DNA from: Oxytricha trifallax
Taxonomy: Eukaryota; Ciliophora; Spirotrichea; Sporadotrichida; Oxytrichidae
Reading direction: 5' to 3'
Length of the DNA: 64,000 nucleotides
Assembly: GCA_000711775.1 (NCBI GenBank)
Contig: ARYC01001200.1
Span: 1-64,000, forward strand
This document shows, in pieces, positions 32,047 through 43,309 of the stretch. The notes under the pieces were generated by a model. It saw nothing but the letters and a program-made list of their open reading frames with translations, did not search any database and was not told the DNA's origin. Positions within the stretch are counted from its first letter, which is position 1; each line of letters starts with the position of its first letter. Both the position numbers and the translations under genes were made by a program.

Positions 32047-32200
32047 ACTTTTCTTGTCTTACTCTAGGCGATATGTCTTCCTAAATGTTATTTTATTGTA
32101 ATCTTGGAGTTATAAATCTGATTTTTGTATTTCTGAATATTTTCTTGGATTAATTGGCATCAACTTGCACTTATACAACAATATCCAAAAATATCGATTT
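32047..32200 (-). pseudogene. N-terminal remainder of the TBE-F transposase beyond TBE-G
   Basis: Read on the minus strand and joined across the AAT duplication, the frame runs KITFRKTYRLEQDKKS into IDYLINEKTL, matching HHIDYLINDKTL of TBE-2 at the junction. Similarity before the junction is weak and no TBE terminus follows, so the outer end of TBE-F is lost or diverged. Confidence 0.4.
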
Positions 32201-34265
32201 AATTTTGAACTAAGTAAATATTAATATCATTTTATGAAATTACATCATATTTTTTATTGAAATTGGTCACTAATTATCATTTAATACTTACTTAGAATCT
32301 CCAATTCTTTCTTTCTTGAGTCTATCTTTCCAAGTTAGATTATTGCTATTTATACTCTTCTTTTTGAGGACAATATTATTTGTGTAAAGTATAATTGATT
32401 ACGAGTTTTAATTTTTTTATAACTTTAAAAAAAGCTATTGGATATTTAAAAATTTCCTTTTTAATAACATTAATACATATAATTACAAAAGATTCTTCAG
32501 TTTACAAATTAAAAGGATGAAATTAATACAATATTGAAATTCAAATATCGCTGAACTTATTTTTTAATATGAGCTTCTTAATCTGTAAGATTTTATCAAG
32601 TGTTTTTAATTAAAAATCCATTTTAATTTGAAAAATTATGATATTTAATTTGCTTGTTGAGTTGCGATTTTTAAATTTAAAGATTCATATTTTTTTATTT
32701 TCCTGAGAATTCAAATCTAATTATTTAGCGTCTGTAAAATATGCATATTCGCTCCTCTATAAAATAATGAGTTAAAAATTACTTCAAGATAATAATTTAA
32801 GATTAATTAATTGATCTTTATTAATATGTTATGAATTTCAATTACCTCAATTTCTATAAATCTTGATTAACTTTAACTCTTAGCTACTACATTAATTATT
32901 TTGATTTGTCTCTAGGTGTCTTTACTAATTTGTAAAACTATGCTTACACATTAACTTTAAATAAAACTTATCTATCCTTTGAGCACATCTAATTTTCTAT
33001 TTAAATTGCTGTTTCACATGCTCTCTCTTTAATGAGTGTTTGTTTATATTTATTAGTGACTATTTAACTTTTTCTTTAATTAACTCTAAATGTACCAACT
33101 GTTAAAATGAACTATAAGGTAAATATATAAGCCAGATTGTTGTTTTTCAATTGAAGTCTCAAAAGTAGTGTCTACCTGTGATCAATATGGTATCATTATT
33201 AGCTCTGAAAACTTAATTTAATTTCGATCCTATAACTTGTTTAATAGCCTCTTTTTAAGTAAAGAAATCTTTTGAGAATATTCTTCTTGCATTTTCTGAT
33301 GAGAGTCATAAATTTAATTATAATTAGGAATTTCTTTATTTTAAATAGGTCAATTCATTTATTGACTCTCAAATATATTAGGTTATTTGTCATTGATTAA
33401 ATTTCAAATATAAAAATCGAATCTATCAAATAATTCTTATGAATTATTGATTGAACTAAATTAAAGATATAATAAACGAAAGAGGAAATATGATAAAACA
33501 TATTTTAAAATGTAAAAAAAAGTAATTGTTAAAAATTCTTATAAAATTAAGAGATTTATTTAAATATAATTTTGGGTTTTAATTTAAATATTTCATTTAA
33601 ATTTTTAAGTCATCTATATCATAATAATTTACAAATGTAATTAAATGATTTATAGACTTAATAAAAAGTGAAAGCCCTGCTCCATCTTTTATGTACTAAA
33701 ATGTAAAATTTATCATTATGAATCGTTATAGAAATCATATTCTTTAAATTGATACGTATGAGTGATACCTGTCTCACACCGCCCGCTATTAGTAATGTAA
33801 TAAGTTCCACAATAAATAAAATATCCAAAAAAATTAGGAAAAAAATTCACGAATTAAATTAGTAAATACATTATTGAAAATAAATGAGGTAATAGGAGTT
33901 TTAAAAATAAACAGATTAAATGCAAATAAACATGTATATTAAAATTGGATTTTAATTATTTTTTGTGATTATTTTACTCAAATAATATAACTTTTAACTT
34001 ATGATTTATTTGTAAAGAAACTTGTTGACAACTTATTCTGATATAATCTTTAAAAAAAACAATATTATTTAAAAATAAATTAAAAAAATATGTTTGATAG
34101 TTTCATAATTTCATTTAATATATAGTAAAATTTATTAAACAAATAAAATTTTAAAACAAAAATAGAAATTAAAAACAAAAATATTTCACAAAAATTCACA
34201 AAAAATATAAAATATAGTATAAAAGCAAAAATTATTAAATTGACTATATTTTAGTTTTATCTTTA
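32200..34265. other. AT-rich non-coding stretch
   Basis: No gene can be supported. One oddity at 33750-33790 (GATACGT..CTCACACCGCCCG) resembles the universal 3' region of small-subunit rRNA and is discussed under findings. Confidence 0.35.
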
Positions 34266-34287
34266 AAATGCTCCAAAGACACAAGAA

Positions 34288-34692
34288 ATGTAGCTTATTC
34301 GAATGAGAAAAGATCATGCCTAGTTTCCAATTTTAAGCATATCGACATCACTTGGAAAACTTGATTATAAGATCGCAATTTTGAAAAACCTAAGTGGAAA
34401 AAATATCACCACAACCACTAGGGTCTTAGATGCACCGATAACTCTTCCTATAAAAAGATTGTTTTTGATACTTTTCTAGTTCCATCAGAATGGGAAAATC
34501 TTCAAAGATGAGCGAAATAAAAACTTGGACTTGGATTTTGCCTATTAAATTTTTTATTATTTTAATTCATATTATTTTGATTTATTTCCAAAAGGATTTT
34601 ACTATAAATAAATTAGAAAATATCAGGACATTATTTATTTTTATGATGAAAAAACTGTGATGATTTGTTTAATTGTAATTATAATTATATGA
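34288..34692 (+). CDS. Unrecognised coding segment, about 134 codons
   Basis: One open frame: MQLIRMRKDHAQFPILSIST, SLGKLDYKIAILKNLSGKNI, TTTTRVLDAPITLPIKRLFL and FQFHQNGKIFKDERNKNLDL, then a more AT-rich tail to TGA at 34690-34692. Only TGA counts as a stop, so the open length alone is moderate evidence. The composition up to about 34545 is protein-like. Possibly a germline gene piece. No family recognised. Confidence 0.4.
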
Positions 34693-35005
34693 TATTAAAA
34701 TATAAGTAAAAATACATAGTATAGTATGTCTGATAAAAGTTTGAAAAGTATTTATTCAAAAATTTGACAAATAGGCAATTATTTTTTTATATTTCCCCTA
34801 TTTTAATTCTATTTAAGCAAAGACAACATAAGTAGATACTATTGATTAATGATTTATTCAATCTTTAGTATTTAGCATAATTATACGAGTTTTCTTTAGA
34901 AGCAATTTTTGGCAAAATAAATGCATTCATGAAAAATTTTGGCAAAAATAAAATCAATTTAAAAGTAATATTAAAAATAAAAGTTTAACTGAACCATATA
35001 TAATA

Positions 35006-36000
35006 TCATTATTCTAATTATTTATGTTCGTTACAAATTGAGTTCCATCCAGGCCTTATATTGTGGTCTTTTGCAAATATCTCTAAGTTCAATTTGTCAG
35101 GGCACATCTTCTGCACGAATTGTAAATCTCATCAGGCTATCTGGAGTGTTCTCTTACTTTAGCAATTATCACGTTCTCTGCTCTATGGTAGTCTACTATA
35201 TCTTTCACATCTCTTTTCTTTGCGATAATAAATTTTTCGAAACAGTGAGAGGTATAGAGCCCCCAACCACAATTAATTTTACAAGTCTTTGTTAGCTTCA
35301 CCCACATGCCCTCATCAACTTCTTCATAGCCATGCTATTTAAAAAGTTATTGGGCGAGCTCTCTCATTTGATTGACAACCCATATTATCAAAATACCTCT
35401 TTATTGCACATGGTGGATTGGAATGTTCAAAAAGTCTTTGTCTTATACTTTATCTTAGGGCAAGTTCTACTTCAACCTTCAAGCTGGGTCCATTGTCACC
35501 GCTTCATAGAGTTTGTCATACTTTTGCATACAATCTTTTGCAATTTCTTAGCACATTTTAATGTCATTAATATCTCCTCTGAAACCACAGGTTGTGTTAG
35601 AATCTTTTAAGTGAGAGTTTTGACTTTTTTTTATTGCTATTAGTTAATAATTTTTGAATATTCAAATCTTCACTATAGCTTCTCCCTATTATATACCAGA
35701 CCTTCTCTGCTTTTTCAAAGATTCTTTTAGCTCAACAGCATCCTCTGGCTTAAGTTTGCATTTCTCAAGGTGTCTCTCACAATTATAGACAATGTCGAAT
35801 TTCTTGTGCAAAATAAACATTTTTATCTTATTTATTTTTCCCAAGCCTTGATCTGTTTATTTTCTTCTTAAAGTTTATCATAAATGTGGGTGCTAAGTAA
35901 ATTTGGGTTTTCATAAGTGCGATAACAGTATCTGCACTCATCTCTCTCTGAATCGTCATAAATCTTGAGCTTATCTTTCTAGCCTATCATTGCTTGTTTA
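35006..36000 (-). pseudogene. Zinc-finger plus MT-A70-type methyltransferase-like gene, second copy
   Basis: Zinc-binding pairs CRYCYRTYENPNLLSTH (about 35930) and NCERHLEKCKL (about 35780) precede the MT-A70 region: DINDIKMCQEIAKDCMQKYD, VTMDPA followed by TGA (the DPPW position reads D-P-A-stop), RGILIIWVVNQ, GYEEVDEGMWVKLTK, AENVIIAKVREHSRQPDEIY and, after a shift near 35110, LEIFAKDHNIRPGWNS. Stop 35006-35008. It shares the domain order and spacing of the TBE-C copy. The TGA in the catalytic motif and two shifts make it inactive. DPA-W as the ancestral motif is inference. Confidence 0.75.
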
Positions 36001-36363
36001 ACAAAGTATTAGAAGTAAGTACATACCTAACAATTCTAGAGCTTTTTTATTGAAATTTAGTCAATCATTGGTCCCAAAATTTAAATGAGTAAAATCTCAC
36101 TTTTCTGAGAAAATTATAGTAAAATATCAGTAATCATATTTTGAGATTTTTCTAAAAGCTATTTATTTGTCAAGACAGTGTTCTTCTTCAATTCATTGTT
36201 TTGGTTTTATACTATAGAATAATTATTAATATAATATTATTATAGTGAAAAGCTTGAATATATAATCTAATTTTGTTGTATTTATTAATTAAATTATAAT
36301 TTATATAATTAAACAAGGAACAAAGAACATGAATTGAGTGATGTTAAAGTAAGTCATCGTATT

Positions 36364-36729
36364 GTTGAATATTGCTAAAATAGAATTGAATTGGGGAAAT
36401 TTAAAATAAATTTACAACGATAAATATATGAATAAGTAACTGCCACTAATTAGAGATGTGTATAGATCAAATTTGGTTCTATTTACTTACCGTTACGTTT
36501 ATGTGTCCACATCCGCCAATGTTCCTAGTTTGTACTGTAATCACTTTTTCTGTAATATCTTACTTGACCAACTTGACTTTAGTATTTTAATTGTCAAATT
36601 CTCCAGATTTAGATAATTTTTAATCAATTATATTTATTATCAATTTAATTTAACTTGACCCATTTGACTTTTAATTATTTCTGGTCAAATCAGTATTTAG
36701 ATTTATTATTAATATTAGTGAATATTTAA
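36364..36729 (+). repeat. Left inverted repeat of the Rep element, with iteron-like TTGAC/GTCAA blocks
   Basis: Two related blocks of about 39 bp occur at 36562-36600 and 36653-36690: each has ACTTGACC, TTGACTTT and a closing GTCAAAT. Their mirror images lie in the right arm (about 38212-38250 and 38302-38340). Repeated direct and inverted 5-mers of this type are typical of replication-initiator binding sites. Their role here is inference. Confidence 0.65.
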
Positions 36730-36820
36730 TGCATTATGCGAAAAGTATAATGCATCATTTCAATCTAAGTCTGAGCCTTCGTCCTGTAGATCATGTTTCT
36801 TCTCATTCTTATCCACATTC

Positions 36821-38118
36821 TCAATCATCTCGCTCACTTTCTGCTGATTGGTTTTCTTGTGAGTTATGGGAAGCCGTTTCTTCTTCATCGAGTCTGGTCA
36901 TAAAATATTTCGCCAAGACAATAGCATCAAACGGCATACGATTAGTTTCGCATCTTTTGACATTACTGAGGTCTATCAAATGGCATCTCGCTTCGAACGC
37001 TTCTCTGTCCATCTTTTATAGTCTCTTCAATGGCAAGGAATTAGTTGTGATGACTACTATGCTATCTTGATACTCTAAAGTCAGATCACGTTACTTCACC
37101 TCTGTAGAGTACCCGCTTCCTTCCTGAAATCCTTTCATTTTTGCAACTCTATCTTTGCTAAAGAAATGCTTATCATTCATCTCGTCCATCAGCAAAATCT
37201 ATTGTTTAATTTTCACTGGCATTATCTGTAGTTTGAAGTGATATTGCCCTTCGTGTAGCACATCGCACACGAAAATTTGTTATTGCATTTTGAAAATGCT
37301 TGTCTTGCCAGTATACGCCTTCACATGGAGCCACACTCAACATTTTTTTTCTCATTGTATTTCTGTACAATTACTTGAAATAATGCATCAACAGCTTCTT
37401 GGTATCCCCATTTCTCGAACTACTCAATCGTATCTACTTCTGCTGAATTGAATCTATCAGTGTCTTTTAATGCAAACGTCTAGAGTTACTCAATCACTGG
37501 AATAGTCTATCTTTCTAAAAACCCAGTTCCTTCCACCATTCTAAAGATTCCTCTCAGTCTTACTTCTATTTCTTAAATTTGAACTATATCGATTGAGTTC
37601 CTAAAGTAAATCTTAATATAGTCTGATAGGCTTTGAATTTTACCACTTTTAATCAGGTCAGTGAATTCAACTAGCATTTGCTTTTTATTTTTTGAAGGAG
37701 AGAGCGAGGAGTCGGCTCTCGAGCTAGCGGTGCTTAATCTTTACTTTGATTATTCGAAATAGTTTTAATCTCCGGCGATGAGAGTGACCATGGGGTTTTG
37801 GGCTATTAGATCCTGGAGACATTTGAAACTTGACTTTTTTATCTTAATATTCAGGGTATTAAGCATTTTCGTGCCGGCACTTTCATCCTGTTTGAAATGA
37901 TTTTTATGGAGACCCTTTCATTGTAAATAGCAAGCAATTTCAAGATAATTTCTTTTGCTCTGGGGATCATATAGTACGCTGTCAAACTAGATACGAGTAT
38001 TCATGTCTTTGAAACTTTTTATAATAGCAGATTAATTTTTTAGACCATAGGGATACGTGCATTCAAAGAAATATTTTAATTTTAATTCATTGATGAAAAG
38101 TTAGACATTTTTTTACAT
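36821..38118 (-). pseudogene. Rep-like protein with a C-terminal superfamily 3 helicase domain
   Basis: From the ATG at 38118, about 430 codons with one TGA (after YLQ, about 37918) and one shift near 37335. The C-terminal third shows SF3 helicase motifs in order: WLHVKAYTGKTSIF (Walker A, first Gly replaced), ILLMDEMND (Walker B), then VKQRDLTLEYQDSIVVITTNSLP (B' and motif C with the TTN Asn). Spacing A to B is about 40 residues, as in Rep helicases. The N-terminal 200 residues carry Cys/His (FECTYPYG, ACYLQ, LHKNHF), but no clear HUH nickase motifs. SF3 helicases occur in Rep proteins of CRESS-DNA replicons, parvoviruses and related plasmids. This is a decayed relative. Stop 36821. Confidence 0.6.
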
Positions 38119-38171
38119 TGAGAGAAGGATGATTTTTTACGATGTTTTCACTCCATTAAAAAGAATATTTA

Positions 38172-38550
38172 ATTATCTATGTATATTCACTAATATTAAT
38201 AATAAATCTAATTACTGATTTGACCAGAAATAATAAAAGTCAAATGGGTCAAGTCAAATTAAATTGATAATAAATATAATTTATTAAAAATTATCTAAAT
38301 CTGGAGAATTTGACAATTAAAATACTAAAGTCAAGTTGGTCAAGTAAGATATTACAGAAAAAGTGATTACAGTACAAACTAGGAACATTGGCGGATGTGG
38401 ACACATAAACGTAACGGTAAGTACATAGAACCAAATTTGATCTATACACATCTCTAATTAGTGGCAGTTACTTATTCATATATTTATTGTAATTAATTTA
38501 TTTTTCAATTTCCCCGATTCAATTCTATTTTAGCAATAATTTCATACTTA
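38172..38550 (-). repeat. Right inverted repeat of the Rep element
   Basis: Reverse complement of the left arm with a handful of differences: TTACTGATTTGACCAGAAATAATAAAAGTCAAATGGGTCAAG, GGAACATTGGCGGATGTGG and TTAGTGGCAGTTACTTATTC are all recognisable. High identity of the arms suggests a fairly recent insertion or arm conversion. Confidence 0.8.
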
Positions 38551-39195
38551 TAATTATATTATAAACTGACAAGCTCATTATAATAGAAATATGAATAGTT
38601 CTCAAAGTATAATTGAAGGAGGTCAGCAATCCTTTATAATTCTTGTTCATTTTTTATAAGAGATTCAGAGATTCGTTGTTTAAATTCTAGAAATGTAAGT
38701 CAAAGTTATCCAAGTTTATTTTGCAAATAAATTGAAATAAATTTCCTATGCTCAAGTCAATGACTTAGTAAGTGAATTAAAAAGGAATAAATTTATTTCA
38801 TACTACCATAAAAATACTGAATATACTAATTATCCTTCTTAAACTTACCTAGACCTTTGTGATAAATTAATTATTCTTCAAAATTCATTAAATCTATTGT
38901 GAAAGGTAAGTTTTTCAAAGAGCGATGGGGATTATAACAAATCTATATAATATAGAAATCTTTACTAAATTAAAGATTGTGTAATTAATTCAATAAAACT
39001 TAATATACTTACTTTTTGGACTAAGTTTTTCTATAGTTTAATTACACTTTTTATTTAGGAATTCTGGTCAGTAGGGTGGGGTGATAAAATGGACATAAAC
39101 TACTCATGAATCAAAAATTTTCATCAGAAATAATCTCAATATTGTAAATGTTAGTTAAATTATTTAAATAATATTAGGATGGAGGGAGATAGTGT
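38551..39195. promoter_or_regulatory. Remainder of the TBE-D divergent promoter region
   Basis: Contains GAAGGAGGTCAGCAATCC at about 38612, similar to the AGGAGGTCAACC motif of TBE-F and G. Otherwise AT-rich. Confidence 0.35.
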
Positions 39196-39199
39196 GACT

Positions 39200-39921
39200 G
39201 GTCATGACCATAGAGAGCTTTAACAAAAGTTCTAGTCAAAAAAAGGATCGGATTTAATTCCTAAGATTTAACAGTAAAATTTTTTTAATAATTTATTGGT
39301 AAAGAGGGGTACATTCTGCCACTTAACCATCAAGTCACCTTGAGATTTTTGAAAGATTTCATAGCTGGGAAGAAAGAGCTCCTTAAAAGTGCAGACGTTT
39401 AAAAGTTCAATGTCCCATACTACTAAAAGTTATCGGTCAAAAAGTTATTTGAGGAAATTAAGGATGACTAAAATATAATTAAGTTCATGAACAAATTTGA
39501 TGTCTACAAAGTGTTGAATGACCGAAAGTACATGTATGGGGTGCTTGGAACTCTGTGGCTGAACTACTTTAATGAACTCATAAAGCATTCCGACCGAGTT
39601 AGGAACATATCTGAAGCAGAAGAAGATAGGGATGACATATTTAAGAAGCTTCAAAGCTAGCCATTCTTTTCGAGTAAATATTTATTAAAATTTTATTAAC
39701 TAATTAGAGACCAAGGGAAAGCACTCTCAATTCTAAAGTTTAAAAGTAAGCCAGGGAGTACAAAAAAGAAAAGGAGCTACCACGAAATTTCCCATCCCTT
39801 CTCAAAGTTTAAGCAGTTGTGAGAAGGGCATGGCCCTAGAAATGTTATGGTCGAGGATGTATCATTATTAAATAATGAAAAGAGAAAAATAAGGCCAGGA
39901 GATGCAGAGATGGAGTGATTA
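39200..39921 (+). pseudogene. 22-kD-like gene of TBE-D, two exons
   Basis: TGHDHRELQQKFQSKKGSD corresponds to THDFREFQNKFRSKNGW of TBE-C. The core LNDRKYMYGVLGTLWLNYFN and the exon end PFFS match as well. The 34-nt intron is 39674-39707 (GTAAAT..TTAG). Exon 2 (GKALSILKFKSKPGSTKKKR) reads one base off after splicing and has a TGA where TBE-C has a sense codon. End TGA about 39919. Confidence 0.65.
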
Positions 39922-39983
39922 TATAGAGCAAAATGTGAATAATTAATTCAATAAAATTTATTTACTTCTAATATAATCATTCA

Positions 39984-40999
39984 TCAAACCTATGTACATC
40001 TCCACTAATCTCGCAATAGTCTCACAAACCGCTTTTCAATTGAGGTTATTATGAGGTCAATGTGTTACCTAGCAGTAAACTTGAAGTTATTACTAATTAG
40101 TTTTATCTTGTAAACCTGCTTTTCTTTGGAAAAAACCTCTTCAATACAGTGGAATTCAGAGGAATATAGTGCATTAAAGAGGCATACCCACCTATAGCTT
40201 CTAATAAGTTCCTAAACGACTCTATTATGGTGAAGTCGCTGGTTATCCCAGAAAATTACAATATTAGGTCCAGGATTCATTGCTCTTATATACTCCAACA
40301 TGTCTAGACAGTCGATAGTATTGATTGAAAAAGGTTTCTCTAAGTAGCCCTCCAATCCCACTTCCTTGCTCACCCCAACAATCGCAGAGTATGTTTTAAG
40401 AGTAATCCCACGCTTTTGATTTGTACAATTTTGGTATAATGGAACCCATGTCGACGTAGTAGCTTGAAAAAGTTTGAATATAATCTCATCGATATATACT
40501 AATTTATTTCCAAGGGAGAGTTTTTATTGTAAGCTTTAAAAACTTTAGATCCTCTATTAAACTAATATATTTTCTTGATGGGTTGTCAATTTTTTGCTAA
40601 CCTTCATTACTTTGTACTTAATTTTATTTTTTTAATAGATGACCATAAGCTTGGAAGCAGTAAGCGTGTAACCATGATATTAGTTGTTCAACTATGTAGC
40701 TCGAGATTGAAGAGATAGCCCCTTTTATGACTCCAACATCTTTCATGAAATAATATGATCAATAAAGGCTACTGAGTATTCTTGCCTTTTGTTTTAAAGT
40801 ACCACATTGCTATGGGGATCGAGTTCTTAATGATTTGCGAAAAACTTATTTACTAAAGGCAACGGCACGCCTAGAATTTTGGATATTTTCTTAAAGTTCG
40901 CTAATCGCTTGAAGTTAGTCCTCGGGGATTGAGAGCCATACCTTTGAACAATACCATACTTTAGTAGTCTATTTTGCCACTTTCCACCTATTCTTCCAT
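39984..40999 (-). pseudogene. DDE transposase of TBE-D
   Basis: The ATG at 40999 gives MEEQVESGKIDYQ. Recognisable: IYIDEIIFK (first D, about 40490), IVIFWDNQRLHH (second D, about 40245) and NALYSSEFHCIEEVFS (E, about 40150), ending TGA 39984-39986. It parallels the TBE-C transposase throughout, including WDN and FHCIEEVFS. Shifts in the N-terminal half and near 40600. Confidence 0.75.
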
Positions 41000-41738
41000 T
41001 TTACTATTTACGTTTCTTTCTGTATTTCTAATTAATATGTTACGCTTTATAAAGAATTTTATGATTATAATTTGAAAAATTTATAATTTTGATAATTATT
41101 AAAGAGAAAATTACTAAATTGGTGAAAATAAAATACTAAAGATGGAAATTCGACTAAAATATTTTCTTAAATTCATGAAAATATAGAAAAAATGAACAGT
41201 TTCAAGAGAAATTCAAATCATGTAGATTACTATAAAAACACTATTTATTTTATGATTGAAGAATTAATATATTATTCTATTATATTACAAATTCAAATAA
41301 ATTTATATTTTTTTAAATTCATTCTTAATTATTAAATTCTTCCAATTTATCATTATTTCAATAATCGAACTCAGATTTTGAGATTTCCAACAAGATGTTT
41401 ATAGATCAACCTTTTTATTTAAGCATTTCATGTATTATAAGTTCAAGGTATTTATTATTGTCTAAATTTAATTGAGCTTTATTATATAGATTCATGTGCA
41501 ACTTAAAACTCAGAGTAACTAGAACTTTCTGGCTTTCAATCATAGAAATTAATTAGGTTTAATAACTTTTTATTTTAAACAAAAATAAATAATTATATTA
41601 ATAATTGTTTTTTAAATCCCCTAGAGTGTAATGTTTAGCAATTTGGGTGAATTAATTGTTTATATTGTAATTAATTAAAGAAATAATAAGTTTTGATTAA
41701 GTAGCCTGAAAGCGACTTGTATCATTAACAAAGTCAAG
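41000..41738. other. AT-rich stretch, no feature seen
   Basis: The outer terminus of TBE-D should fall here but was not recognised. Confidence 0.3.
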
Positions 41739-42230
41739 TCATTTAATATCATTTTTTAAATGTACTAAATCGTAGTGAAAAATAAAAACCCCATTCAGTT
41801 AAATATAAGGATTGTTTAAGAATAGTGAAAATATATTTAATTCCTAAGTATTATGAAAATGCTCACTAAACAGTTTATCAGTATAATGTATCTATGTCTA
41901 GAATGCGTACATAGAAACTTCCCTTAAGGAGCTAGGCACAAAGGTAGTCTATGGTAACTGGTGTCTAGTTAGCTCAGGCTAGATGATATAAGGCTAGCTG
42001 TTGAAATAAGTGGTGTTTGTCATTTTGCAATGTGCCTCCACTTGATGCTGCAGCACCTTCAGCTATTATGTGGGAGTGACACTAGCAAATTAGTTCCAAA
42101 CTATCTCGACTCCCTCGAGGTCCTCGGGATTCTCCAGCTAATTAATAATATTTTCAACTAGATTGAGGAATTGTTTAGTACTGATCTGTAGGTAGAACGA
42201 GATGAACTTAGCGAGCTTGATGTGAGTCAT
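41739..42230 (-). CDS. N-terminal coding segment of an unrecognised protein
   Basis: The ATG at 42230 opens MTHIKLAKFISFYLQISTKQ, then FLNLVENIINQLENPEDLEG, VEIVWNQFASVTPTQQLKVL, QHQVEAHCKMTNTTYFNSQP and PELTRHQLPQTTFVPSSLRE. The composition changes to AT-rich after about 41870, so the true segment probably ends there. G+C is raised and the start context is good. A germline gene piece is likely. Family unknown. Confidence 0.5.
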
Positions 42231-42374
42231 TATTATAAACTTTACAGATGCAAAAAATACTCCATTTTCTATAAAAGTTTATGATATAAATTTTGGTGTT
42301 TCAACTATATTTACGATTAATAATAGAAAATCGATATATAAATATTAAATTAATTAAGTAAAACTGAAAGCCTA

Positions 42375-42560
42375 TAGATTCTGACACAAAAGGTGCCCGT
42401 GTATTCACAATTAATGTCATTACAAAAAATATATTAAAACTTATGAGAGGCGAAAGTAAAAGACGCAGAACTCACAGCGGAACAGAGAGAACTGGTTAAG
42501 TAAGACAATATATCAGTTTTAGATTTTTATTTCTTGCAATAAGTTTTAATTTAATCGATA
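42375..42560 (+). repeat. Dispersed repeat R, copy 4 (diverged)
   Basis: CCGTGTATTCACAATTAATGTCATTACAAAAAATATATT matches the upstream block of the other R copies. The intron-like T-rich run is missing. A core MRGESKRRRTHSGTERTG follows, then CAGTTTTAGATTTTTATTTCTTGC. Confidence 0.4.
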
Positions 42561-42889
42561 TTAATATTGTTATATTCAGCTATTTTTCATTTTTTTATCT
42601 TTATTTACTAAATCAGGAGTTTTAAACTTTTAATCAAACCCCTAATTAGAATTATTAAATGATTAAATCTTAGAGATTATATAAATAATCTTGATTTTTT
42701 GCAGTCGAGTTTCCGAACCAAGTGTCTCCAAAAAACTAAGCTCATTTAATAGCTCGTAGAGTTCTTAAAAGACGCTCTACTGCCGGATTTCTTATATTAC
42801 ATCTTGGCAATTTTAGATGTGATTTAGTTTTTGCCTATGATAAAATATATAAATTTAATTTATAATTAATAAATCCTTTCATATATTCC

Positions 42890-43215
42890 CATAAAACTTA
42901 ATATAATCAGACTTCCTCCAAACTCATATTTCTCAGGGTGTCAATCAATGAATATGTGAAATGCTCCATTGAAACACATAATGCTGCGCCTAACAAAATT
43001 CACGGCTATCTCTTTGCTCTTGCTGATATTCAAGCAAAATGTCATTCAGTTGTAAACGAGTTCAACGCAGAAGTCCTCTAGTTTGTTTACCTCGTCATGA
43101 ATCATCAATTGCTTTCTTACTAGTGAGTTGCTTGTGATCAGTATAAGTTACTGGGGTTTGGTCCTTTTATAAGAGTCTGGCTTCACTATAGAGTTTGATT
43201 AGTTGAAAACCTCCT
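42890..43215 (-). pseudogene. LINE reverse transcriptase fragment (C-terminal palm/thumb)
   Basis: Minus strand reads LILITSNSLVRKQLMIHDEV, NKLEDFCVELVYN, then after TGA MTFCLNISKSKEIAVNFVRR, and after another TGA HPEKYEFGGSLII. The LNISKSKE..FRR-like run followed by a KYxFxGSLI-like motif is typical of the region after the catalytic YADD box in non-LTR reverse transcriptases. An upstream YTDH may be the decayed YADD. The opposite strand also stays open, but the RT match decides the direction. Confidence 0.6.
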
Positions 43216-43309
43216 ATGCTGTGCAAAGAAGATGGAACATTTATGATATATTTTTTAGAAAAAGGAGAATTATAACAATAATATTAACAATAGTAGAAAT
43301 GTGTAATCA

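Larger units (their letters stand above)
36364..38550. mobile_element. 2.2-kb element with about 370-bp terminal inverted repeats carrying a Rep-like gene
   Basis: ATTGCTAAAATAGAATTGAATTGGGGAAATT at about 36372 mirrors AATTTCCCCGATTCAATTCTATTTTAGCAAT at about 38506-38536. The arms stay alike to about 36729 and about 38172. It lies in the divergent promoter region of TBE-D. Its only gene is the Rep-like frame on the minus strand. No DDE transposase, kinase or MT-A70 gene is present. The outer few bases and the target duplication could not be fixed. Confidence 0.8.
35006..40999. mobile_element. TBE-D: second MT-A70-carrying TBE, split by a Rep-type element
   Basis: Same order as TBE-C: MT-A70(-), 22-kD-like(+), transposase(-). 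The interval between the divergent starts is about 3.2 kb. Subtracting the 2.2-kb Rep element leaves about 1.0 kb, equal to the 1.03 kb of TBE-C. Coordinates are the outer gene limits. No C4A4 ends or target duplications were found. Confidence 0.7.

Noticed and set aside
35038-35610. Two plus-strand frames across the MT-A70 gene of TBE-D
   Set aside because: Antisense of recognisable MT-A70 motifs (IIWVVNQ, GYEEVDEGMWVKL).
36729-37070. Plus-strand 113-codon frame in the Rep element
   Set aside because: Antisense of the SF3 helicase C-terminus.
37790-37803. GGGGTTTTGGGC as a telomere-like TBE end
   Set aside because: It lies inside the Rep reading frame (AQNPM), with no terminal inverted repeat or target duplication.
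37500-38118. HUH endonuclease domain in the Rep-like N-terminus
   Set aside because: LHKNHF and YIKIYF look suggestive, but order and spacing do not fit HUH motifs I-III, so no nickase is claimed.
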